Shown here in pieces: positions 1 to 11,361 of a stretch of DNA of 64,000 nt. The position numbers were made by a program, and so were the translations under genes. The notes beneath the pieces were generated by a model. That model was not told the DNA's origin. It saw only the letters and a list, made by a program, of their open reading frames with translations, and ran no database searches. This stretch comes from Hsuehochloa calcarea (lineage: Eukaryota > Streptophyta > Magnoliopsida > Poales > Poaceae). Positions within the stretch are counted from its first letter, which is position 1; every line of letters begins with the position of its first letter. The DNA lies in contig JAYEVG010000034.1 in assembly GCA_036346395.1 (NCBI GenBank), positions 1 to 64,000 on the forward strand. Reading direction: 5' to 3'.

Positions 1-470
1 GGAGGCCTACATGGTGCGTATCTACTTTCATATTGGCACTTACAGTGATACCGTTGATTGTGATATTGTCCCTATGAATGTTTGTCATCTACTATTGGGT
101 AGACCATAGCAATATGACCATGCTGTCATATATGATGGTCGCAGCAATTGCTACAAATTCAAGTGAAACAACAAGGATGTGTTGTTAAAACCACTTACCC
201 CTGCTAAAATTGTAAATAATTCTGTGAAAAAGACGAAAGCAAAAGTAGAGAGTGAGAGTGAACGAGGGAAGAATAGAGTGATTCCACCTTCGGTGAGTGA
301 GCGCCACAAGCCAAATCTGAGTGGTAAACAGAAAAGTGAAGGAGAGAACATGTTAGTCATGATAGCCACCAAATCAGAAATTAGAGAGCTAAGTGTGAAT
401 CCCACTTTGATGCACTTTCTAATCAAGAAACAAACAGTAGTTCACACCAAATTACAAAGTATCATTTAAA
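1..470 (+). pseudogene. Ty3/gypsy retrotransposon protease-region fragment
   Basis: Reading the plus strand from about base 14 gives a stretch matching the end of the retropepsin-like region of grass Ty3/gypsy polyproteins: VDCDIVPMNVCHLLLGRP, then a stop where family members usually have Trp, then QYDHAVIYDGRSNCYKF. A second in-frame stop follows at about base 166, and the frame continues as the Lys/Glu-rich linker that precedes reverse transcriptase in these elements. No reverse transcriptase, RNase H or integrase follows, so this is a remnant cut by the window edge on the left and decayed on the right. It has no cellular role. The superfamily call rests on remembered family sequence, not a search. 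Confidence 0.7.
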
Positions 471-645
471 GGCTCAGCCTAGAGACCATGCTCCAAATAA
501 TTCAACATGACATCAAACAAACTGAGCCAAATTAATCACAACCTATAAATTAGTTCATCTGAACACCATGGCATAAACAACTACCTAAATTGTCGCCTAA
601 ACGGCAGCGGCGAGGGTAACCCAATTACAGGATGGCACAACTCAC

Positions 646-773
646 TGTTCGACGAACCACGCAAAAAGGCCAAGTGGAATCAAGAAGGGGGGCAAGGGTT
701 GCTCCACCATGAACTGGTTCAAGAACTCCAGTGCTTCCTTGGCATTCAATTTCTTTAGCCTCTTCTTCACCAT
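646..773 (-). pseudogene. Lone exon resembling NTMC2/synaptotagmin-like protein
   Basis: On the minus strand a 128-base open stretch is bordered by a good acceptor (ATCCTAG before base 773) and a good donor (GTGAGT after base 646). It encodes KKLNAKEALEFLNQF followed by VEQPLPPFLIPLGLFAWFVE, a basic segment leading into a hydrophobic, probably membrane-embedding segment. I recognise this arrangement, from memory, as the region just before the SMP lipid-transfer domain of plant NTMC2/synaptotagmin-like tethering proteins. No matching exons could be followed on either side, although a loosely open, Thr/Ser-rich minus-strand stretch lies at about 1045-1225. It may be an exon captured by a transposon or the remains of a broken gene. 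The family identity is moderately uncertain. Confidence 0.4.
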
Positions 774-1324
774 CTAGGATGCCACACACCTTGGTTCAGA
801 ATTCAAATACCTTTGTTGCTTTATGTCTTTGTTTCCACTAGTTCCTGGGTTCCTATCATCTTTGCCCACTCACTCACCCACTTTTACACTGTGAATAATG
901 GATACCTATCCACCTACAACTATTGCTGGGAATGAAAAAATGACTACAAGCAATATAAATTACATAAGAGGAAGCACAAATTGAGAGATGCATCACACAT
1001 AAGCAAGTATTGCTTCTGAGAATTTATAGGCCTACCACATCTCCATCATCGTGTGACCTTTCGTCGGCAGCTGCGTTGCCTCCTTAATCAGGGTTGGGGT
1101 GGGGCTTCGGAACCCCCGCTTGCATTTGGAGACATCAAAGTTCAAGGTGGTGGTGTTGGCCTTGGGAGGCGAGGCCGAGGAGTGAGTGGTGAGAGAAGTT
1201 TGCACTGCCTTGGATAGATCACCAACGAGGAGTTCAGAGGAGAGGTCTCAACCCACAGATCGAAGCAAACTTGCCAACACAAAATGCCATGAATAAATCA
1301 CCAAAGCATAGCAAAAAAAGTAAA

Positions 1325-3340
1325 TCAAGAAACATGATCTAGAATCAAACAGAGAGGGCATCTTTCCAGAAGTTCATTGGTAGGAGCCACCGGAGTGCCG
1401 AGGACGCCTGTATGGGTGAAGAGGAAGGGACGAGCGCGGAGGTGATGGGCGACGGGCGAGGAAGGCGGGCCAGGGGGTTGCGGTGGCGGGCAAGGGAGGC
1501 GCGGTGGTGGGAGAGGGCGACGTGGCACGGATGGTAGGGAGGGACGAGTACGGGGGTGAGGTGGGGATGCTAGGGGCGAGGGGTCGCGGTGGCGAGCGAG
1601 GGCGGCATGGTGCAGCACTGATGGAAGAGAGGTACGCAGTGCGGCATGGATAGGAGGGAGGGAGGAGGGACAGGGCACAATGCGGCGCCGATGGGAGGGA
1701 GGGATGGGCGGGCGGGCGATGGGGGAGGGGCGAGGGTGGCTCAGTGGTGGGTGAGGATGGCGCGGCGCAGATGGGAGGGAGGGGGTGGGCGAGGGGCTCG
1801 CAAGTGAGAGGGAAGGATGGGGCGCGACGTAGATGGGAGGGAGGGACATGGCGACAATAGAGAACGTGGTTGGCGGTTGTTTCGTGGGTTGGGTTCGTAC
1901 CAGAGTGGGACGATTTCTTCCCGCGTGATAAACTCTAATTTTTAGTAGTTAAGATACCACAACACTCCAACTGCTCTGAAGTTCACATGTCCAACGCAAA
2001 ACTGCAACTTCTGGTGGTCATGCCGGTGGTGCGCGTCCCTCGGCCGCACGATCGGGCCAAGCTCGGCTTGCGGCGATGACGCCGTCGCCACCGGGAACGG
2101 GCTCCTCGGCGGCAGTAATGCCTGCTTCTGGAGCCTCCCGTTTTCCATTATGGCGTGCTCACCCAGACTACACTGAAAATTGTAAGCAAAATTTTTGAGA
2201 AAAAAACTTGAGCTTTGAGAAATTATAACAATTCAGGTCGGATTCTTGCGGCTCCAGGCGCAGATCTCGTCTAGGAAACACCGCACATGAGAAGAATTGG
2301 ATTTTGACGGTAAATTTGCATAGAAATTCCTTTTGGCGGTAGGATCGAATACTCGCAAGAAATGCTCGAGATTTCCAAAGAAACGGACATGAAAAGAAAT
2401 TGAATTTTAATCGGATTTTGTTCCAAGAAACATATAGATTTTCCAAGAAATGGATATGAGAATGCGAAAGTGAATGGAAAAAGAATGGAATCCAATTGGA
2501 ATTGTGCAAATTGAACCGGATCAATATTGAGAAATCTGTGCAAGAATTGGAACAGGAAACAGGCCAAAAAAACAAAATCAAAAGAAATACATACCAATTC
2601 GGTCATGACCAAGGGGCTCGCGTTGTTGGTCTCGATGCCGTCGATGAAGAGAGCGGGCAATGTGGCGGACGGTGGCGGGGACGCATCCGGAGAAGCGGGG
2701 GTCGCGCAACTGAAAACGACACGTGGAGGGAGTTAGGGTTGGGGTAGGGCGGGGGCGGGGGAGACGGGGTAGGGTCACTATAAGGGTCACGAACCTTGGA
2801 GGGGGAAGGCACGGCAGAGGCGGCATAGTCGAGTGCTGTGACGGCATGAGGTCTGTGCCGAAGAAGTAGGAGGCCTACAAATCCCCAATTTTAACCACCA
2901 AACCGGTTGGAGCCAAGGAAGGCACAGGCGAGGGGCGAGGACGGCTCGATGGAGGAAGACGGGGAGTGGCGCGGAGGTTCGAGGGCGGCTCGGGGGAGAT
3001 AGGTGAGGGGCGATGGATGCAGGTGAGGGTGGGTCGGCGGTAGTCAAGGATGTTGTGGCGGCGAGCGAGGACGGCGTGGTGACGACCACTGGGGCGAGGC
3101 GCCCGGGAAAAGGTTGGATCCGCGGTGGTGAGAGAGACGAGAGGGAGGGAGGGCGGTGCGACAGAGGGGGGAGGGCGGTGCAACAGAGGGAGCGTGAGCG
3201 GCGCGGGTAGGATCGTGAGGGAGAGAGAGGAAAGGGAGGGGGGAGTGGGATGTGGTCGTGGGTGCAACAAATGTCGGCCGCGTGGATTATCTGAGCCGTC
3301 GATTGATCGTTGATCGGACAGACGCCGAAGATAATTGAAG
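1325..3340. other. GC-rich low-complexity DNA, probably transposon-derived
   Basis: Two blocks (about 1390-1860 and 2640-3270) are extremely purine-rich on the plus strand, with endless GGCGAGG/GGTGGGAG variants, so long open frames on both strands arise by composition alone. They flank an AT-richer block (2160-2600). Predicted peptides are Pro/Ser/Arg-rich and resemble no family I know. This texture is common in untranslated parts of large grass LTRs and in gene-fragment-carrying transposons. No element ends could be fixed. Confidence 0.4.
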
Positions 3341-5040
3341 GATGGACTACCACCAATTGATTTTTTAAGTAGTAGAAATGAGCATCTCCGTTTCATTAGA
3401 TTAGATATATTAAGACTATTTTTTGCTATCTCGTGTATATATCACTGACGTCACCCGGGATTCACCGTGTATCCGATACTGTAACCTTTTTTTTGCCAAT
3501 CTGGTGTAAAAGCTTCTTCCCTCCTACCCCGCCTTCTTTTTTAGTAAAACGACTCTATGATTACTTTCAGACTGAAGTCCTATTTATGTTCTTAGAAATG
3601 CTCGGCAGCAGAACTGCACAATTTAGGAGCTATATTGGTCTTCCCGGACCGATCAAAGATAGCGCCAAACAGCCCGGAGTAACTTGAGGTCCAACGATCC
3701 AACAACTCAATTAACTCCAATTTTTGAAAGAAAAAAAAAACTCCAGCTCACTATTCTGATCACCTCACTACTGCAAATCTTGACGAAAAATCTAGTAGTA
3801 CCTAGCTCACAGGCACAGTGTTACCACCGCTCCTTTTTCCCAGCGCTACCAATGGTCCACCCTTCCTGGGTAAAACTTGTACCGCAAACCAAGTAATTGA
3901 CAAGCCCACCTATACAGTCAAAAGCAATGAACTAAAATCCCAGGGAGATGTCATCATCGTATCCTTATTCCTTAACACTGGAGGCTTAACTAGATGCTGG
4001 ATGCTGTGCAGAACTGCAGATCTTGACCCACCGTCCGATCACGCGATCGATGGTGGTCACTGTTCTCCACTGCAGGGGATATGGTTACTGTTCGTTCTGT
4101 TTTCTGATATTGTGCGTGCGAGCAGTGGGCACTTGAATTCGACCCCTGTCTGGGCTGTCACCGATCAATCGAACGCCTTTTGTGCTTGCAGAATAGGCCC
4201 TGCCTGCTGTCGCTGGTGCCGGGGGGCACTGTAGCCTCCTGCGGTTTCTCTGCGCCTACGCACGCCGCGGCAGCGCAGCGCGCAAAGAGTTGCCGCTTTC
4301 ACCTGTGCGCGCACGGGGGCGGACCCACGCGCGGGCGGGCGGGCGGACGGTTGAATCCCGTGGCGAGCGCGAGCATGCCACGGCCGGGCGGCGGCCGCTG
4401 GTTTTTCCTGATCTGGTGCATGTGCGCGCCGTGCGGACAGACGCGAGCATTAAACTCGTTCGCGCGGGTGATTGGATGGGAGTAATCGCTCGCTGCTGCA
4501 GCTGAGTGCCGAGTGAAGTGAGTGCTGGGCCTGGCCGTACGGCTGCATGCACATTTATGTGTTTTCACGTTCGGACAAGGAAGCGTGCAGCTTTTATCGG
4601 GGGCGAGAAAATATGAGCAGGGAGTAGCAGGCGGGACGGGACGGGGCGGGGCGGCACCAGGTGGAATGGTGGTGGTGGGTGTGTCGGATTTCTTTCTTTG
4701 CCGCGCAGGGTGGTACACCCCGGCCCAAAGCGGGAATTAACTGCAGGTTGGCAGTAGCATCGCATCGGCCGTCGTCGTTGAACAATACGGCGCTGTTGCT
4801 GCATGTAGTAGTACTACTACTGCTATGAAGAAGGGTTGCTGAAGCAGGGCAATGCTTGTACTGCGAGGCGTATGATGGATTCCAGATTTCAGGGACTGGT
4901 TTGGAACCGAATTGAACCAAATCAATCTTTGGTATTGCTCATACATTTTAGCTTGATTTGATTTGATGCCAAATGGTGGTACTACAATAAAAAAAAAATC
5001 GGTAATGCATGTGTCCTCAACAACCCTTTCTTGACGTAAT
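3341..5040. other. Intergenic DNA, no gene recognised
   Basis: AT-rich until about 4100, then GC-rich (4200-4750). Open frames at 4180-4740 exist on both strands and are compositional. No RNA gene, repeat array or clear element end was seen. Confidence 0.4.
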
Positions 5041-6970
5041 CCGGGTTTTTGGTGAGGCCCAGCCTAGGCATCTCGTCAACCCCCCTAATAAAAAAGCTCC
5101 TCTTTAGGGTTTTCCCTTTCTCTCCTCACCTTTCGTCCAGACCGCGAAGCTCCCTCCTCTCCCCGCCTCGAATAGCTCGCGTGCTCCCTCCTCTCCGCGC
5201 AGCTCGTGTGCTCCTCCTCTCCCAGCTCGTTTGCTCCTCCTCCCCCCTTCTCACCACAGCTGCACCTCCCTACTCCCCCCTTCCCATTCGGGCACACCTC
5301 CCCTGCTCGTCGCCACCTCTTCGAAAAATGGGTAGACATTTGTGTGGAATCGAGTGAGGATCTGTGATTTCTGGGTGGACTTGAGGGAAATCGGTTGGAG
5401 ATATGGGATTTCCGAGTGTGTTTGGGCAAAATCGCTTGGGGATGTGGGATTTCTGTGTGGCTTTGGGCGAAATCGGTTGCTGATTTCTCGGTGGATTTGG
5501 GCACGTGAGGTTCATTTATTTCATCCCTTCCATCTGGCATGTATTTGACGACTCATTTCTTTGCTGATTCTTGTGCCCGTGATGTTAATTAGGGGTTTGT
5601 TGCTTGATCTTCCTGGAGCTGCACCTCCCTACTTGTCCCCTCTCGCGGTATCGGTGCACGTCCCCTGGTCGTCGACGCCCCTTCGGAAGTTGAGGTGGGG
5701 TCAAATTTGGGTGGTATCCGTTCAGGATTTCAGAATTTTGGATGAATTTGGGCTAAATCGGTTGGGGCGTTCGGATTTCTCGGTGGATTTGGGCACGTGA
5801 GGTACGTTCATGTCATCCCTTACATCTGGCATTCATTTGCCGACTACGTGTTTGCCGATTGTTGTGATGTTAGTTAGATCCCTTCTTCATCCCTTACATC
5901 TGGCTTGTATTTTATTTGGCTGATGTTGGGTATGCTACTAGGCTGGGTATATTGCCGCCCTATCATGGTGTTCGCTATCACATACAAGAGTTCCTGGGCC
6001 CCCAAGACCCAAAATGTCCAAAAGAGCTATTCAACCATCAACATTCCTCACTTCGGACAACACCATCTTCAGTGTGCAGATGCTTTGAATGACAGATTTG
6101 GAATTGGAGCCACTAGAAAACCAAGTCAATCGGCACTTTAGGTCATGCAAGGAGAAATGGAATTGGATACGTACAGCTTTGGGGGAAAAGTGGCTTTGGT
6201 TTTGATGCACCAGCATGCAAATTCAACATTAATCCATCAGATAAAGACCCCAAAAATCTTAGTGTAAGTACTTCTATTACAACTAGGCATTCATCCATAA
6301 AGTACTATGACACTAAAATGTATTGACTTCCTTACTTTCCTTGTTTCATATGACAAATAGTGAAATACAACTACCTTACTAGGCCTATCAAGTTCTTCCA
6401 TCTATTGGAAGAGTTATTTGTGGACTCAGTCTAAGCTGATGGTCCATTTTCTCTTGACCAGTCCACTGTCAATGTTGCAAGTGGAAGTGCTGGCAGCGAG
6501 AGCATGAAAGAGTTGGAGGCATATTCATTGACAATGGAAGATGGTTGTAATGACTCTGACACCATTGTTTGCAATAGTCCGACAATTGAAGGCACCGATT
6601 CGAGTAAGAAGCACAAGCGTATCAAATCACCAGGCAAGAAGCAGTCGAAGATAAATGAAGCTGCGGTAAAGCATCTAACGATGAGATGGCAACTAGTATT
6701 ATGAGGCTTGTGAACTCTCTTATGTGTTCTAACCCTGATGTCTCTGTTAATCAGAATGCTCAATTAGACCCTAATGCTAACCTCTAGAAGCATACAAAGA
6801 ATCTCACCATCACAGCAAAGGACAAGATCAACACTGCAACCTTTCTCGCCAAGCTAGAACAGGAACACTTCCCCGGTTACCTTAGCATTGCAAGTGGTGT
6901 GACTTTACAAGCCTGGGTCATAGACCACTTTGAACACAAATATGGAGGGGGTGATTTTGGCTCTGTCTGA
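5041..6970 (+). pseudogene. Decayed Myb/SANT-like gene (PIF/Harbinger ORF1 type)
   Basis: A CT-rich leader (5100-5300) precedes scattered coding remnants. Around 6100-6160 the plus strand reads ENQVNRHFRSCKEKWNWIRT and then, after a frame change, GKSGFGFDAPACKFN. This matches the helix-plus-SGFGWD pattern of Myb/SANT-like DNA-binding domains (Myb_DNA-bind_3). Around 6370-6700 follows an acidic/Ser-rich block and a basic SKKHKRIKSPGKKQSK segment typical of the linker in these proteins. A Leu-rich remnant ending in a stop follows at 6700-6970. In plants this domain occurs in ORF1 of PIF/Harbinger transposons and in related L10-interacting Myb proteins. Multiple stops and frame changes show it is not functional. 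No DDE transposase partner was found nearby, and the assignment is by pattern memory. Confidence 0.42.
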
Positions 6971-7540
6971 TGCTCATGGTGGTACCTAGGTTGACAAGGA
7001 TATTTTGTGATGCATGTAAAAAAGGATGCTTAGTAGCTGTTCCATGTTAATTCTATTTTGCTTGCTTCTAGATGTAGTCTCAAGATCTAGTGTTGTGTTC
7101 CAAACCATTGTAATTTATCTAGCTACTCCCCGTTATTGTATTGTCTTGGATATCAAAAAACTGGATGCTAACTTATCCTTGAATGGAAAACCAGTTGGTG
7201 ACAGATGGTTGCTGATGGAAACTGCATGTTAATTCTATGTTGTTGACTCTACAAATTTTATTTTGGTATCATCTTTAGTCTTGATTGTCATCCACATTTG
7301 CGATCCTGTTTGAATGTCCATCTTGACTTCACAATGGACAAGGATTGATCATGCTTTGCAGTTGGAACTGCAATGCCAGAACATGTACGACAATGTGGTT
7401 CAGAAAAGAAGTAAGCTGGAGAAGGTTGTAGCTGTCCAAGAAGGTAGTTGGAACTCATTCAGTTCTAGTTGATCAACCTGTTGTCTGCTCATTCAGTTCT
7501 TGCTGCAAGTGCAAGGAGGTAATCTCACCCCTATATTGGT

Positions 7541-7776
7541 GGGGTGACTGGATTCTAATTGACTGCAAACCAAACAATAAAAAACAACATTTCAAAAATT
7601 TTGGTAATCTATTTACCTTCAAACCAAACAATAGCCCAAGCAACTTTACCACGTATTTGGCTCTGGTTTAGTCACAAACCAAACAACATTATTTTACCAA
7701 TAATTTGGCATTGCCTATATTTGGGCATTGCCAAAATTTTAGTTAGGCAGCTTAAAGGGCACAATCCAAGCAGCCC
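7541..7776. mobile_element. Possible MITE
   Basis: The ends GGGGTGACTGGATT and AATCCAAGCAGCCC are imperfect inverted repeats. The interior is AT-rich with several internal repeats of CAAACCAAACAA. The size (about 236 bp) fits a miniature inverted-repeat element, but no clean target duplication was found. It could also be the 3' part of the decayed Harbinger-like unit just upstream. Confidence 0.35.
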
Positions 7777-7838
7777 TTGAACTCTAGACAAATTTCCACT
7801 TTTTGAAGTCCCATCCTTCCACGTTCTCCCCCTCTATG

Positions 7839-10058
7839 TGTAATACCTCGAAACTAAATCGGTTTGAATTGGGTAATTAGAAACTCAGCCGGGAGAAGAA
7901 AGGGCAAAAAAAAAGGAGTAGAAATTCTGAAACAAGAAGAGATTTTCCACATTATTTCGATAACCTGAGCCGCGGGCCGCGACCCAGGGGAAGCCCACCA
8001 AGGTGGCCGGCCAAGGGGGGGGGGGGGTTCCACCTCCAAAACCCTAGCCCCACCTCTCCCCCTCCCTCTTTTTCCCCTATAGCCGCCACCCCCTGCCCTT
8101 TGGCCGCCCCCACCCTGCTCCATTGCACCTCCCCCTGCGCCACCATCATCCCAGCAGCGCCTCCGTCGTCCCCGGCGAAGGCACTTGCTGCTGCTCATTG
8201 GAAGAAACAAGAGAAGGCGTCTTTTGGAGAGCTGGCCGAAGAGGAGGAGCACGGAGGAGAGGAAGAAGAGGAGGGGAGGAAGGAAGAAGAGAAGGAAAGG
8301 GGAGGAGAAGGAGCACCTGCATGCAACGAGGTGCCATTCCCTAGCGGATCATCAAGGGTAACTTCGATCCCCGATAGATCGGTAATATTTTCAATTCGCA
8401 TTAGTGCTGTCAGTAGCAGATCTGTTTGGTCCAGTACTGTTTCTCGTCTGTTTTGGGTACATTGCGTACGTTTTTAGACCTATTCGCCTCTTAGAAAGTT
8501 GTAGGGCTCGTCCTTAGATTTATTTAGGCACTGATATCACTTGATTTGGAGTTGCGGTTTAGGAGTTATGACAGTTTTTATGCGACTGTCCAGGAGGGCT
8601 GACTAAATTTAGCAGATTGCTTGTCTGGCCAATAGGAATTATTTAGAGCCCGAATCAGAAGGGTCACCCAACACGAAATTTGTGGGGAATTCAGCAAGCT
8701 TTCCAATTTGATAAAGAAAACAATTTTTAGAGTTGGCAATCAAAAGTTATGGAATTTTTACCGCCGCTGTTTCCTGACTGTCAGACTTGCAGAGACAGAA
8801 ACTTTACCTGAACACAAGATTTAGTGGGACGCCGAATCAGGGGACTTTCCCAACTAGGTTTTCGTAGACGGTTTTATCGTGGTTCCAGAGAGACTAAGAT
8901 CACCCTGTTCTGAGTTTTGTAGTGAAAGTTATGATATTTTTAGTACTGTTGTCCCGGGGAGTTTTATACTAGACTGTCGGGGGAATTGGGTAGAACCTCA
9001 ATTTGAGCCCTAAGTCTCGAGGATTTGGGTTGAGGAGCGTAATCGAAGTCCTTTTTCTCAGCGTATTTATTGCTAGCACTATTCTTGTGTAGGGGGCGGA
9101 GTTCCGGAGTAGAGGCTTCATCCCCGCTTCTTCGCGCCTCGAAGCGGAAAAATGCAAGTACAGTTAGCGGTAGATTATTTATGAGCGATTGTCATGTTTG
9201 CTATATTATGAGTATTTTGCGTTGTTCATAGATGCTAGAATGTTATGAATGTCAATGATCGTGAATGCTAGAAGTATGAGTAAGTTTATTTCTGTATGAT
9301 GGTTTAATGTTCTGCACATGTGCATCATGATATCATATTGAAGGCTTGGTCACGTGATGACCAAGTATTGATTGAGGTCCCTGTCAAGAATATGATGGGC
9401 TTTTGGTCCCCATACTTGTGGAGTATGGGCTATGGTCTCTGTGCTAGAAGACACAGGCATGGGTATGCATCGACGGATGCATACTCCGCAATACCGATAT
9501 ATGCAAAAGAGAAAAGAAAGGTGTGTTTGAGCAACTTGCATAGCATGAGCATATGGCAAGATCATTATTGAGGTTTGGGGTTAGATGGTGATGGTTACAG
9601 TTGCAAATGTTATTATCTTGCTAATTATACTTTGCTGAGTTTTGGACTCACTCTTGCTGGTGTTTTGATTTTAGGTACCTCGTTTGTGGACGGCATGCAT
9701 GAGAGGGAGTAGGAATATGCAGGGTTGCACATTGGCACAAACAAACTTTCCGCTGAATAAACCATTTGAGCGATAACTTAGACTTTGAATAAATTGCTTG
9801 AGATTTGTTTCATTACGCTTTATATCTTGGATAACCTCTGTTGGAGTTGGATAGCGTATTATGGATATTATTTTTATTATTTTCTTTTAGACTGTGTGTT
9901 TGGATAATTGTTTATTATTATTGTTCGTTGTGTGAACTTCAGGATGGTTAGTAATTCAAAGGAGATTCTGCCGAAAATTAGAAAGAAATGTCTTAGTTTA
10001 ATTTGTAGTTATGCTAGTGTGGTAGCATTCCAGGATCAGGTTGGTCTGGGGTGTTACA
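7839..10058 (+). mobile_element. Solo LTR, probably Ty3/gypsy (2.2 kb)
   Basis: The unit begins TGTAATACC and ends GGTGTTACA, an imperfect inverted terminal pair with the TG...CA rule of LTRs. It is flanked by CTATG (7834-7838) and CTATA (10059-10063), a 5-bp target duplication with one mismatch. The interior holds a GC-rich leader-like block with a 13-base G run near 8015 and, near the right, the GACTCACTCTTGC motif often seen near the end of grass gypsy LTRs. That motif suggests plus orientation. No primer site, coding region or second LTR adjoins it, so it is a product of LTR-LTR recombination. Confidence 0.68.
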
Positions 10059-11025
10059 CTATAACTCATGGATTTTTATTACTTGTACACTATAGTTGTT
10101 GAAGGTCCACCGTAACACAGGGTAGATCTAAGCACAGTTTGTTGCGTGTATAAATTTGAGATAGGCTACAGTTTCATCAATTTCTTGGGAACACCTATTA
10201 ACCATCAGCATAAAATACACATCGTCTCTGACATTACAAAGAGGGCGCTCAATCAAGTCCACACAGTTAGCCCCATCTCCCCAAATTGGCAACGATGCAT
10301 CCACAATCCCTCCATCCTCACTAACTCCTCTGCACAAATTGGTGTAGGATTGGCATCCTCGAAATATCACGGTGAACAATGCATAACATACGGTGAATCT
10401 GATCCGACGAATCTCAAAAGAGCGGCGCGGATCAATTGGTACAGTGATGTTATAGTATTTATGGATAGTACTGTTCTACAGTATTTTGCTGTAATACTTT
10501 GGGTGCAGTGCAGATTTTGATCTCGGCCTCCTATTTTCAATCCGACAGCCGTACGCGATATTATAATACTGTTCACCCATGATACTACTACGGCATGTCG
10601 AAAACACGTTTCCATTGGTGTGGTGTCCGTCTTCCACGCTTCAACCGGTCACCCTTCATATAGTCGACGTACCTTTGGTCCCCCAAATTACTTTCATTGT
10701 TCTCGCCGTTGCCAGCTACCCTCCTGCCCAACGCACCACGCCTGCGGACAAATTCGTGGCGGGTAGCACCGTCGCCACTTCGTTGCCCACTGCAGATCTT
10801 GCCATTTAGATTTAGGAGGAACCTCGAAGAGAAAAGAGGCATTATCATCGGAAGGGATAGTCTGTGATCGTAGCAGGTGATGAACACGTTAACAGCAGAT
10901 CTTTCCGTCGTTAGAATTTTCCCCTCATCTACTCTAATACTGATGGGAGGGGATTTCGCCCATCGGCCTAACAGTGCTTTAAAGGGAGAAAAAACGAACT
11001 TTTGCTCATACGGTCCACTTTGGAT
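10059..11025. other. Upstream flank of CSN4
   Basis: No recognisable gene. Minus-strand open frames at 10128-10379 (83 aa) and 10588-11055 (155 aa) have no family signature. At about 10437-10577 two loosely inverted ends (ACAGTGATGTTATAGTAT and ATATTATAATACTGTTC) suggest a degraded MITE. The remainder is ordinary intergenic sequence leading into the CSN4 promoter. Confidence 0.35.
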
Positions 11026-11067
11026 GGCCCATGAATCGGCTCGATACCGGCCCATCTAAACTGGGCT
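11026..11067. promoter_or_regulatory. Cluster of site II (GGCCCA/TGGGCT) promoter elements
   Basis: Three GGCCCA or TGGGCT hexamers lie at 11026-11031, 11049-11054 and 11062-11067, about 300 bases before the CSN4 start codon. In plants such site II boxes are bound by TCP factors and are typical of broadly expressed housekeeping genes, which fits CSN4. The motif positions are observed; the function is inferred. Confidence 0.45.
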
Positions 11068-11361
11068 TTAGCGGGCTAGATTTCTAAACAAACTAAGGCC
11101 GAGTCTAACAAATGTAAAGCCCGTAGAGACATAAGAACACAGCAAAACTTTAGCCCCAAATGAGAAGGCGGCCCGTCGTGTAACTCTCCAGCCGACTGTA
11201 GCCAAGCCAATTCATGCGTAACATGTGAAATCCAATTCTAGAACTTTTCCTCCCATCTTCTCCGCAGATCAAATGCCAAAACCCTAGCCCCCTCCATCTC
11301 CGACGACGGCGACAACCTCCAACCCCTCCGGCCACCAGCGGCAGCGGAGGCGGACGAAACC

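Noticed and set aside
1325..1849. 174-codon minus-strand open frame
   Set aside because: Pro/Ser/His-rich product of a low-complexity GC-rich block; both strands are open and no family pattern is visible.
4180..4740. Overlapping open frames on both strands
   Set aside because: Explained by GC-rich composition; no start context, splice sites or family motif.
10588..11055. 155-codon minus-strand open frame upstream of CSN4
   Set aside because: Overlaps the CSN4 promoter region, has mixed composition and no recognisable domain.
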